A program made the translations under genes and the position numbers. The notes beneath the pieces were generated by a model. It saw only the letters and a list, made by a program, of their open reading frames with translations, searched no databases and was not told the DNA's origin. Positions 43,315 to 51,627 of a stretch of 64,000 nucleotides of DNA are shown here, one piece after another. This DNA comes from Hennigella sp049177155 (GTDB lineage Bacteria; Bacillota_I; Bacilli_A; Mycoplasmatales; Mycoplasmoidaceae), in contig CP185407.1 of NCBI GenBank assembly GCA_049177155.1, forward strand, positions 62,001 through 126,000, given 5' to 3'. The first letter of the stretch is position 1; each line of letters opens with the position of its first letter.

Positions 43315-43710
43315 GGGGATGCACTGGATTCGACATCTAGTATATCTGACTTAAGTGGCAGTGGGGTTAGCCCCTTATAGCTCAAGGCTGTCAACGTGCA
43401 GACTCTGAAAATGTTAACCTTGAAGAAGCATTCATGGCTAACAAACTTCAACAAGCTAACTACAACTACGCATTAGCCTAGTTTAAACTAGCCAACAATA
43501 AATAATTCGTTATCTTTGTATTTATTGGTACTGTTACAAGATAAATATACCTATTGATGCTAATAAAATAGATGAATTCCATTAGCTATGTTAATACCGT
43601 GTTAGTTTCAATACACAAGAGTATTAATGAAGCTTAGAATTGAAACTAAACTGTAGAAACTTATCTTGGGTACTAGATGGAAGTGGGTTCGATTCCCACC
43701 ATCTCCACCA
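43315..43710 (+). ncRNA. ssrA: Transfer-messenger RNA (tmRNA)
   Basis: Rescues stalled ribosomes. The 5' end GGGGATGCACTGGATTCGAC pairs with the 3' end CATCTCC-ACCA to form the tRNA-like acceptor stem; GTGGGTTCGATTCCCAC is the T arm. The tag frame resumes at GCA near 43399 and reads A-D-S-E-N-V... ending in NYNYALA and TAG (43480). CCA is encoded. The promoter TATAAT at 43293-43298 lies about 17 nt before the mature end, with a -35-like TTGGTT further up. Confidence 0.95.
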
Positions 43711-43714
43711 TAAT

Positions 43715-43746
43715 GAAAAAACAGGGCTAAATACCCTGTTTTTTGC
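43715..43746 (+). terminator. Terminator of tmRNA
   Basis: Perfect AAAACAGGG / CCCTGTTTT stem with a 7-nt loop and T6. Confidence 0.87.
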
Positions 43747-43756
43747 ATCTATTCAA

Positions 43757-43781
43757 AAGAAAAATAGGGAGCGACCCTATC
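43757..43781 (-). terminator. Terminator of the 144-residue membrane protein gene
   Basis: ATAGGG / CCCTAT stem with a TCGC(T) loop, followed on the minus strand by TTTTTCTTTT. The TAG stop is part of the stem. Confidence 0.75.
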
Positions 43782-44211
43782 TTTTCTTTGTTTTCTTAAC
43801 TTCAAGTCTTTCTTCGTTGATTTGAGAAGCAGATTTTGATTCAGCTTTCTTTCTACCAGCGATAGGAGTAGCTTCAAGTTCAAGTACAGTTTGAGTTGTT
43901 TTCTTAGGTGAGTGCATTCCAAATGTTAACACAATTACTCAAATACTTAACAATGCGATTACGATAGCATAAATTAACATTATGATACCGAATACAGATA
44001 AGTCTTGGATGTGTTTTCATTGGTCGTCGCCTTTTCAGAAACTTCATTCAGTTAATCCGACAACATCACTTAAGTATGTACTTACGAACGTTAAAACGAT
44101 GAAGCCAATCAATAAAATAATGTCTAGGAAAATTAAGAATTTTCTAAGAGCATACGTTTGATGAATGTCTTCAGTTTTGTCTTGACGTTCTTGTTTTGAC
44201 ATATATGCCAT
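43777..44211 (-). CDS. Small membrane protein, two or three helices
   Basis: 144 residues, not recognised. A charged N-terminus (SKQERQDKTEDI), helix 1 (FLIFLDIILLIGFIVLTFVS), an extracellular loop rich in Trp (TEWSFWKGDDQWKHI), helix 2/3 (FGIIMLIYAIVIALLSIWVIVLTF) and a basic cytoplasmic tail ending KKTKKR. Four Trp encoded by TGA hide it from standard-code searches. GGAG lies 12 nt before the first ATG; an in-frame ATG at 44202 is the alternative start. Confidence 0.72.
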
Positions 44212-44317
44212 AATATTTTTTTCTCCTCTGCTTTAATTATAAAAAAAACTACATTATTTGTATATTTTTTCTATATATAATATATAATGAGTAAGAAAAG
44301 TAGGAAAAGTAGGAATT

Positions 44318-44530
44318 ATGAAAAAGCAAACAAGATGAATATGAACAGCAAAGATTGGACCAAAAGGTCAAATCGTTATCCCTAAAGAAGCACGAGATGC
44401 TTTCAATTTAAAGATTGGGGATGGATTATTGCTTTTTGGTGACTTAGAACGAGGTATAGCTTTAGCTAAAGCTGATCAATATATTGACTTAGCTAATGCT
44501 ATTTTTGAAGCCAAGAAAGGAAATAAATAA
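44318..44530 (+). CDS. AbrB/MazE-type swapped-hairpin DNA-binding protein
   Basis: 70 residues. WTAKIGPKGQIVIPKEARDA then FNLKIGDGLLLF is the classical SpoVT/AbrB beta-hairpin pattern, here with Trp from TGA twice in the first nine codons. Such proteins are transcription regulators or antitoxins. The leader holds tandem copies of AAAGTAGGA, so two Shine-Dalgarno-like AGGA sites precede the ATG. It overlaps nothing and is followed by a DUF4177-like gene 1 nt later. A toxin partner is not evident, which favours a regulator. Confidence 0.8.
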
Positions 44531-44531
44531 T

Positions 44532-44678
44532 ATGCAATACAAAGTTGTTAAATCTAAACCATGAATTAAAGATTTGCAAAAAACTGTAGATACTTGAACA
44601 GCTAAAGGATGAGAAGTAGTTAGCCACGCTGCTAACTCTGGAACAGCTGGTCACACATTTATTTTCAAGAAAAAATAA
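44532..44678 (+). CDS. DUF4177-like small protein
   Basis: 48 residues: MQYKVVKSK, a short helix, then AKGWEVVSHAANSGTAGHTFIFKKK. The opening beta strand plus GWE(V/L)VS core is the DUF4177 signature. Three TGA Trp. Begins 1 nt after the AbrB-like gene. Function unknown. Confidence 0.65.
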
Positions 44679-44683
44679 TTATT

Positions 44684-44735
44684 GTGTATAATAAACATAC
44701 CACTCAAGGCGACAACGCCCTGAGTGCTTTTATTT
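44684..44735 (+). promoter_or_regulatory. nusA promoter with an immediate hairpin-terminator in the leader
   Basis: TATAAT at 44687-44692 predicts a start near 44699. The RNA would begin with a hairpin (CACTCA-a-GGCG, loop ACAA, CGCC-c-TGAGTG; 44701-44726) and a CTTTTATTT tract, before the nusA Shine-Dalgarno. B. subtilis nusA is known to be limited by a NusA-dependent terminator in its own leader; a similar feedback is inferred. The hairpin could also just terminate the upstream pair of small genes. Confidence 0.6.
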
Positions 44736-44751
44736 AATAAAGGAATAAAAT

Positions 44752-46233
44752 ATGGAAAAAAATAATCAATTACTTGAAATTATCAAGGAAATAGCAGATG
44801 CTAGAGAAGTAACAGAAGATGTTGTTATTGCTTCTTTAGAAAATGCTATGAAGAAAGCGTATGAAAAAGAAACTGCATCAATTGATGAAGTTCATGAAGC
44901 GTATGCGGGAGATAAGTGTGAAGTAAAGATTGATAAAGAAACAGGCAAGATTTCTTTATATAAACTTTATACAGTTATCGATGACGCTACTACACCAGAC
45001 TGAACAGATCCAGATACTGGTAAAGTAGAAAAAGATTACAATGACTACAACCAAAAACTATTATCTGAAGCTATCAAGATGGATAAGAATGTTAAGGTTG
45101 GAGACGTTGTAAAAGAATATGTTGATATCAACACATTACCAAAACGTGTTGTTACTCACATGTTACTTGTTTTCAAACAAGGTGTATCTATTGAGTCTAA
45201 TAAAAACATCTATAAAGAATGAGCACCAAAGATTGGTACTATTGTTTATGCTGAAGTAGAAAAAGTAGATACAAAGAGTAAACTAATTTTAGTTAACTTA
45301 GGAAAAACATATGGTGTTGTTAGAAGATTAGATGCTAACCCAGATGAAAAATTAATTCCTGGTGCAAAATATAAGTTTGTTATTAAAGATGTTAAAGAAC
45401 AAACTAGAGGTTGACCAGTTGAATTATCTAGAGCTAGTGGTTTAATTGTTTCTGATTTATTACACACTAACATTCCTGAAATTCAAACGGGAGTTGTAGA
45501 AATTAAGAAAGTTGGTAGAGTTGCTGGTTATAAGACTAAAGTAGCAGTTAAATCTAACCAACCAGGTATTGATGCTATTGGTGCTTGTATTGGTGCAAGA
45601 GCTGATAGAATTAGACCAATTCTACAAGAAATGGGATCTGAAAAAATTGAATTTGCTAACTTTGATGAAGAAATGGGTAAATTCATTGTTAACATCTGTA
45701 ATCCAGTACCAGTTTATGGTTATCATATTGATGAACCAGTCTTTGAAGAAGATCCAGAAACTGGTAAGAAGAAAGAAGTTAGTGGAAGAAAAATTATTCT
45801 AGTAACTGCTGATGATTATCGTGTTGCTCTATTAATTGGATTAAAAGGTAAAAACGTTAAGATTTTAAGCCAATTATTAGAAGCAGATATAGATGTCATC
45901 TCTGTAGATACAGCTAAAGAAGAAAGTGTTGACTATGTTAAGGTTGAAAGAATTGTTACACCAACAGCTGTTGATGCAACAAAGAAAGAAAAACCAATCA
46001 ACAAATTTGGTTCAACTTATGACAAGTACCACTCTTCAAATGCTGATATTCTTGCTTCTATCAACAAGAGTAATGAAATTGTTGATGACGCAACAAAATC
46101 TACACCAATTGGAGAAGTAGAAGAAAAAATTCCTGAAGAACCGACTGTAGAAATCAGCAACGAAGAACTAAGTTCTTATGCTGAAGACTTAGCTGCTCTT
46201 GATGAATTAACTAAAGATGTCAAGAAAAAATAA
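44752..46233 (+). CDS. nusA: Transcription elongation/termination factor NusA
   Basis: 493 residues with several TGA Trp. The N-terminal RNAP-binding domain (MEKNNQLLEIIKEIADAREV), an S1 domain (GTIVYAEVEKVDTKSKLILVNLG), and KH1/KH2 (GIDAIGACIGARADRIRPI; VALLIGLKGKNVKILSQLL) are clear. After residue about 405 there is an acidic/serine-rich tail not found in Bacillus. RBS AAAGGA. The stop lies 14 nt inside ylxR. Confidence 0.94.
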
Positions 46234-46480
46234 GGGATTAAGAACTTGTCTTTATTCCAATAAACATTATGAAAGACAAGAACTTATTAGATTAGTTAAA
46301 GTTGGGAATAAATTAGTTATTGATGACCAACAAAACAAACCAGGTCGCGGTTATTGATTGAAAATAACTAAGCAACTCTTAACTGATCCTAAACTATTAA
46401 CAATATTGTCTAAAAAGACACATTGTTCAGTAGATGAAGACATATTAAAGGAATTAACTAAATATGAAAAAGGAAAATAA
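46217..46480 (+). CDS. ylxR: YlxR/RnpM-family RNA-binding protein
   Basis: 87 residues; LRTCLYSNKHYERQELIRLVK and NKPGRGYW match the DUF448 fold (R-x-C ... L-I-R ... G-R-G-(A/Y)-Y), with one TGA Trp after GRGY. In Bacillus the homologue binds RNase P RNA. It begins 17 nt inside nusA, in the standard nusA-ylxR-infB order, and overlaps the next gene by 17 nt. Confidence 0.88.
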
Positions 46481-46622
46481 TTGCATATCTAAAGAAGAAA
46501 GAAAAGCTCTTGAAAAAGAACACAAATTTAATGTTAAAGCATGATTAATTGCTTCAACATTCTCTATTTGTTCTTGCCTATTAGGTCTTGCAAATTTAAT
46601 TATTCACTTCGTGGATAAATAA
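46464..46622 (+). CDS. Small single-helix membrane protein
   Basis: 52 residues: a charged start (KKENNCISKEERKALEKEHK) and one membrane helix (AWLIASTFSICSCLLGLANLIIHF). It occupies the slot where ylxQ (an L7Ae protein) lies in Bacillus operons. Overlaps ylxR by 17 nt and ends 17 nt before infB. Unknown function. Confidence 0.6.
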
Positions 46623-46639
46623 TAGATAGGAGGTTTGTT

Positions 46640-48475
46640 ATGGCTAAACCAAACAAAAAAATAGATACTAGAAAATCAGTAGATATTAGAAAACAAATGA
46701 AAACCATTAAGACAGGAGTTCAAAATGGTGTATTTGTTTTTACTGGCCCATTAACAGTAGCTGAATTTGCTACGAAACTTAACAAACCTGCTACAGAAAT
46801 TATTAAATATTTCTTTTTAAAAGGAAAAGCTTGCCCACTAAATAAATTACTAACAGAAGAAGAAATGGGAGAAATTTGTTTAGAGTTTAATTTAGATTTT
46901 GAAAAGAAATTACAACTTGATGAAACAAATGTAATTGATAATCTTATTGTCGAAGACAAAGAAGAAGATAAAGTAAAAAGAGCACCTGTTGTTACTATCA
47001 TGGGCCATGTTGACCATGGTAAAACAACATTATTAGACAACATTAGAAAGAGCCATGTCACTGCTTCTGAATTTGGTGGTATTACTCAACATATTGGTGC
47101 TTACCAAATAGTTAGACATAATAATCCTATTACCTTTATTGATACTCCAGGACACGAAGCTTTTACAGAAATGCGTGCTAGAGGAGCAAGCATTACTGAC
47201 GTAGTAGTTTTGGTTGTAGCTGCTGATGATGGTATTAAACCACAAACAGAAGAAGCTATAGACCATGCTAAAGCTGCTAAAGTTCCTATTATTGTATTTA
47301 TTAATAAAATGGATAAACCAGGAGCTAAAGCTGATAAAGCATTATCTGATTTATCTGAACATGGTTTAACATGTGAAGAATGAGGTGGAGATACTTTAGT
47401 AGTTAAAGGATCTGCACTAAAAGGTGAAGGTATTGATCAATTGTTAGACGCTATCTTAACTCTGACTGAAATGTTAGAGTTAAAGGCTAACCCTAACAGA
47501 GATGGTATGGGAACATGTATTGAAGCTAATATGGATAAAGGACTTGGTCCTGTAACCACATTATTAGTTCAAAACGGAACAATAAGAAAAGGAGACTTTA
47601 TTGTTCTTGGTGAAGTATATGGAAGAGTGAGAGCGATCTTTAATGATTTAGGTAAAGAACTACCATCAGCCATTCCTGGTCAACCAGTAAAAATTATTGG
47701 TTTATCAGAAGTTCCAGTTCCAGGAACTAAATGATTAGTTATTAAAGACGAAAACTTAGCTAAAGAATTAGCTAGAAAAGTTAAAGAAAAGAATGTTAAT
47801 ATCTTTAGAAGTCAAATGAAGACATTTGATCCAAATGATACTAGCAAACGTTTAAACTTAGTTATTAAGTGTGATGTTCAAGGATCTTTAGAAGCAATTA
47901 AGGGAATGCTTGAAAAAGTTAAGATTGAAGGAGCAACAATTGATATAGTTAGAGCAGCAATTGGTGCTATCTCTGAATCAGATATTCAATTAGCTAAAGC
48001 ATCTAATGCTTACATTATTGGTTTTAATGTTAGACCAAATAAAGATATTAAAGATCTAGCCCAAGAACAAATGGTTAAGTTTTACTTCTACAATGTTATC
48101 TACAAATTAAAAGAAGATGTAGTTAACATGTTATATGGTTCACTAGATCCTGTATCTGTAGAAGAAGATATAGGTGAAGCACAAGTTAAACAAACTTGAA
48201 GACACTCTGCAGTAGGTACTATTGCTGGAGTAGCAGTAACTTCAGGTAAAGTATTAAGAAATGCTTTAGCTAGAGTTATAAGAGATGGTAAAGAAGTATA
48301 TCATAATGAAATAGCTTCATTACGTCACGGCAAAGAAATAGTTAATGAAGTAACTTCTGGACACGAATGTGGAATAGTTATTAAAAATTTTAATGATGTA
48401 AAAGTGGGAGACACTATCCAAATCTATAAGAATGTAGATAAGACAGCAAAGGAAATAGTAGAAAATAAAAAATAG
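46640..48475 (+). CDS. infB: Translation initiation factor IF-2
   Basis: 611 residues. Short N-terminus, IF2_N helix (VAEFATKLNKPATEIIKYFFLKG), G-domain with GHVDHGKTTLLD, DTPGHEAF and NKMD, then domains II-IV. Shine-Dalgarno AGGAGG. Three TGA Trp break it under the standard code. Terminator follows. Confidence 0.96.
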
Positions 48476-48495
48476 GCTTATGCCTATTTTTTAAA
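48469..48495. terminator. Terminator after infB
   Basis: AATAGGC / GCCTATT stem with a short loop and T6; the reverse strand also has T5, so it can serve the convergent gene. Confidence 0.8.
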
Positions 48496-48505
48496 TGTTC
48501 ACTTA

Positions 48506-48943
48506 CTATTTCTTAATTACTAGAACGTTAGTTACTAGAGAAGAAATGAAAGCTAAAGGAGCACCAACCATGTTGAAGTCTCTTACCATGTGCATTATGT
48601 GTTCAAATTCTTGACCACCATCAGTTTTGACAGTTAATAAGCAGAATCCAACCAATGCAAAGATTATTCCTAATCCAGTTAAACATTCGAAAATTAACTT
48701 GACTAAGTAATTTTCTTCTTTATTTTTGATAGTTGTTATTGTATATGTGCAAGTTTTAAATAATCAACTAACTAATGCAAGAATGATCAATGTTAAGAAT
48801 ACGCCAGCAACATGTCAATTCATGTTTTCTCCTGTTCCTAGCATTCCAATATTGGCATCATTAATAAGAAACATCATTATCACAAATGATAATACTGTTA
48901 CTAAAGTAGCAACTAATACTCTACATGTTTTGTTATTTTTCAT
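48506..48943 (-). CDS. Four-helix membrane protein, paralogue family member 1
   Basis: 145 residues, four predicted membrane helices. After the first helix it carries NWHVAGVFLTLIILALVSW; the genes at 49023-49496 and 55679-56137 have the equivalent DWHYAGVFFTCLIIAVAAW and EWQYATFLLILLILGF, so the three are paralogues. Not recognised otherwise. A TATAAT and AAAGGAAAT precede the ATG. Trp encoded by TGA at two places. Confidence 0.75.
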
Positions 48944-48975
48944 TTTATTATTTCCTTTCACTTTTATTATAAAAA

Positions 48976-49013
48976 AAAATAATAACCATTAGGTTATTAT
49001 TTTTCTTTCCAGG
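48976..49013 (-). terminator. Terminator of the 157-residue membrane protein gene
   Basis: AATAATAACC / GGTTATTATT stem with an ATTA loop and a long T run on the minus strand. Confidence 0.75.
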
Positions 49014-49022
49014 AATTGTTAA

Positions 49023-49496
49023 TTATCTGTAGTAATTTAGAATACCACTAGCAATTGAGCTGAAGAATGAAATTGGAAGACCAACCATTAGCATTGTACA
49101 TGCAGCAGCCATTCTTGGGATTTCTCATTCATCGCCACCGCCAGGAATAGTGCTCATTTGAAGACCAATAGGTAAGAATAAACCAATTAAAGCCATTAGT
49201 AAACCAAAAGGAATTAAGCATTCAGCAATTGTTATAGGTAGAGCACTTTTATGTTTAAACATTGGTGCTGTATATTTAACAGTTCTTACTACTCAAGCAG
49301 CAACAGCGATGATTAAGCAAGTGAAGAATACACCAGCATAGTGTCAATCAATTGAAAGTTTGCTATCATCATCTATTCTTCACAACCATCCAGTGTCATA
49401 TTGTGCCATATCTAGAATCATCATGATTGAAGCTACAAAAATAGCTAACATCATAACAAATCCTAATATTGTTCTATCATTTTGTGATTTTTTCAT
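49023..49496 (-). CDS. Four-helix membrane protein, paralogue family member 2
   Basis: 157 residues with four helices and a DWHYAGVFF motif after helix 1. A short acidic loop (WRIDDDSKLS) lies outside. Same family as 48506-48943. Promoter TATAAT and AAAGGG are upstream. Trp codons include both TGA and TGG. Function unknown; the repeated small family next to infB and rbfA suggests local duplication. Confidence 0.75.
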
Positions 49497-49538
49497 TATT
49501 ATTTCCCTTTCATAAATATTATAGAAAAATAAAGCTTT

Positions 49539-49581
49539 AAAGATTCAATAATAATTACAAAGTAATTATTAGAAAATCTTT
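49539..49581. repeat. Two-tier inverted repeat between divergent promoters
   Basis: Inner arms AATAATTAC / GTAATTATT around AAA (49550-49570), outer arms AAAGATT / AATCTTT (49539-49545, 49575-49581), with a 4x4 internal loop. Lies between the promoters of the 157-residue membrane protein and rbfA. Confidence 0.5.
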
Positions 49582-49637
49582 AGTTAAAAAAGCAATATTA
49601 TTTTTGGTCTATAATAATAAGGAAGGAGTAGCCTCCT

Positions 49638-50000
49638 ATGCATAACCAAAGAAAAAACTATAATCATGATCGTATTCAACAAACAATGTTGATTATTTTA
49701 TGTAATACACTAAGAGATGAAATATATGATCCAGTAGTTAAGTTAGCTACTTTTACTGATTTAAAGCTAACTAATGATTATTCTGAAGCAAGAATACTGG
49801 TAGATACATATGATCGAAAAAATATTGATCAAGTAGTAGAAGCATTAACTAAAGCTAAAGGCGTTTTTAAAACAGCTTTAGCTACTCAATTGGAAATAAG
49901 AAAGATACCAGAACTATACTTTGAAAAAGATTTATCTATAGATCAAGCTATGGAAGTAGAAAAACTGATTAATCAAATGCATAATAAAGATAAAGCTTAA
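49638..50000 (+). CDS. rbfA: Ribosome-binding factor A
   Basis: 120 residues; a type II KH fold that binds the 30S subunit late in assembly and is needed in the cold in E. coli. The DRIQQTMLIILCNTLRDEIYDP start and the ARILVDTYDRK strand fit the family. Its leader carries a short hairpin that pairs the Shine-Dalgarno AGGAG (49624-49628) with CTCCT directly before the ATG, which may regulate translation. Usual neighbour infB lies 1.2 kb upstream. Confidence 0.88.
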   Translation: MHNQRKNYNHDRIQQTMLIILCNTLRDEIYDPVVKLATFTDLKLTNDYSEARILVDTYDRKNIDQVVEALTKAKGVFKTALATQLEIRKIPELYFEKDLSIDQAMEVEKLINQMHNKDKA

Positions 50001-50042
50001 AAAGTAAACAATATCTTAAATAATAAATATAATAATAAGACT

Positions 50043-50729
50043 ATGGATGATAAAAAACAAAATAATACCAATCCAAATACACCAGATGATACATCTGTTG
50101 ATTATTTAACTCAAAAAGCTAAAGAATCAAAGATTGAATTTGGTTCAGCTGGTCATGATGATATTAACAAGAACTTAGGTTCTTTTGGTAATACCGTAGC
50201 CAAACCAGCTACAACTCAAGCAGAAGTTAAGTTGGATGTTGATGCTAAAATAGTAGAAAAAGCAGCAGCAGAAAAGATTAACTTCGAACGTTTTACTAAG
50301 ACAAGAAGACAAGAAAAAGCTGCTAAAACCAGATTTGGTGAAAGAGTATCAATGATGCTAAGAACTAAAAAAGGTCTTAGAAGAACATGAATCATTGAAT
50401 TAGTATCAATGGTAGTTATCATTGCTGTTGCTGCAACCTTTATTGGTATTTTAGGACCATATAATGGTCATCCAGAAGATGGACCACTAAGAATTCCGTT
50501 CTATCAAACAATGTTATCAATAGGTATTGTGTTTGCTTGAATAAGTATTTTTCCATGTGTTATACCATTAGTATATTTAGTAACAACTTGGTTTGTAGGT
50601 ATTAACCAAGTAGCTAGTTCAAGAATGTATCACTACATGTTCTGAATTTGTGGATTAATATCATTAGTTTGTTTTATTGTGGGAATAGTATTGTTAGCAT
50701 TCCCAATGCATGCTTGAATAATTTATTAA
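50043..50729 (+). CDS. Membrane protein with basic cytoplasmic N-terminus
   Basis: 228 residues. A low-complexity N-terminus (DDKKQNNTNPNTPDDTS), a Lys/Arg-rich segment (FTKTRRQEKAAKTRFGERV), then about four membrane helices (WIIELVSMVVIIAVAATFIGIL; MLSIGIVFAWISIFPCVIPLVYLVTTWF; FWICGLISLVCFIVGIVLLAF). Unrecognised. The -10 box TATAAT (50028-50033) ends 9 nt before the ATG, implying a nearly leaderless mRNA. Only 43 nt from rbfA, but with its own promoter. Several TGA Trp. Confidence 0.75.
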
Positions 50730-50736
50730 AAAAAAG

Positions 50737-50763
50737 AAAACTAGGCGATGAACCTAGTTTTTT
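50737..50763. terminator. Bidirectional terminator between the membrane protein and tRNA-Ser
   Basis: AAAACTAGG / CCTAGTTTT stem with a 7-nt loop, T-rich on both strands. Confidence 0.83.
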
Positions 50764-50766
50764 AAA

Positions 50767-50856
50767 TGGCGGAAACGATGGGAGTCGAACCCATGCACCG
50801 GAAACCCGATCTAACACCTTAGCAGGGTGTCCTCTTAACCTCTTGAGTACGTTTCC
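50767..50856 (-). tRNA. tRNA-Ser (anticodon GCT)
   Basis: 90 nt on the minus strand. Acceptor stem GGAAACG / CGTTTCC, discriminator G, encoded CCA. The anticodon loop is CTGCTAA, giving GCT (reads AGC and AGU). A long variable arm (AGATCGGGTTTCCGGTGC region) identifies the serine class. T arm ATGGGTTCGACTCCCAT. No other tRNA is seen in the window. Confidence 0.95.
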
Positions 50857-50884
50857 ATCAATAAGTATTTATTATTCTAACTTA

Positions 50885-51586
50885 TTAATTTAATCTTTCT
50901 TTAATCTTTTCCACTACCATTGCTGTTCTAGCATTAATTAGTGGAGCATAGTTATCAAATAAGATTGATGTGATTTCACTTGCTAAAGCTACGCTTTCGT
51001 TTGGAAGAGTCTTAAATTCAGCTCCATGCATGAAACTTATGTTACCAGTTGTTTCAGAAACAACAAAGGCCAAAGCATCAGTTCTTTCTGCAATACCAAA
51101 TGCTGCTCTATGTCTAGCACCATATTTAACTGGTAACAATCTTTTACTTACTGGTAAATAACTTGACAAACTAACAATTCGTAAGTTTCTTAAAATCATA
51201 GCACCATCATGTAATGATGATTCGTGGTTAAAGAAAATAGAGTAAACAAATTCAGCAAAGAATGGACTATCTACTTTGTTTCCTAATTGAATATATTTTT
51301 CTAAGTTATCTCTATTTTCAAAAACAATTAGAGCACCAATTTTATTACTACTTAATCTAGATAAAGCTGTTGCAAAGCTAGTAATAAACATTGCCACTTC
51401 ATCAACATTAATAATTCTTTTCTTTCTATCTTTAAAGAAGGAAACTTTTTTATTTCTTCTTCTCTTAAAACTAAAATGAGCAACTCTAATTAAGTAATAA
51501 ATAATTATTGCTGATATTAAAACAACAATAACTATTAACAATGTTAGACATGTTCAAAGTAAATGATTTGATTCTGCGTTAGACAT
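50885..51586 (-). CDS. cdaM: Diadenylate cyclase (c-di-AMP synthase, CdaM type)
   Basis: 233 residues. One membrane helix (LLIVIVVLISAIIIYYLI), a basic linker, then the DAC domain with HDGAMILRN (DGA motif) and GARHRAAFGIAERTDALAFVVSE (RHR motif). Makes c-di-AMP, the essential potassium/osmotic signal of mycoplasmas. The start at 51586 lies 6 nt from a -10 box (51593-51598), so the mRNA is leaderless, and a 28-bp perfect palindrome abuts that box. Located behind a degenerate GGDEF-EAL gene on the same strand. Confidence 0.92.
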
Positions 51587-51598
51587 ACATTTATTATA

Positions 51599-51626
51599 TT
51601 TATTAACATTTTAAAATGTTAATAAA
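51599..51626. repeat. 28-bp perfect palindrome at the cdaM promoter
   Basis: The 28 bases are their own reverse complement (core AACATTTTAAAATGTT). The palindrome touches the cdaM -10 box and covers the -35 position. It could be an operator, or as RNA a weak AT-only terminator for the upstream gene, but there is no T run after it. Confidence 0.7.
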
Positions 51627-51627
51627 C

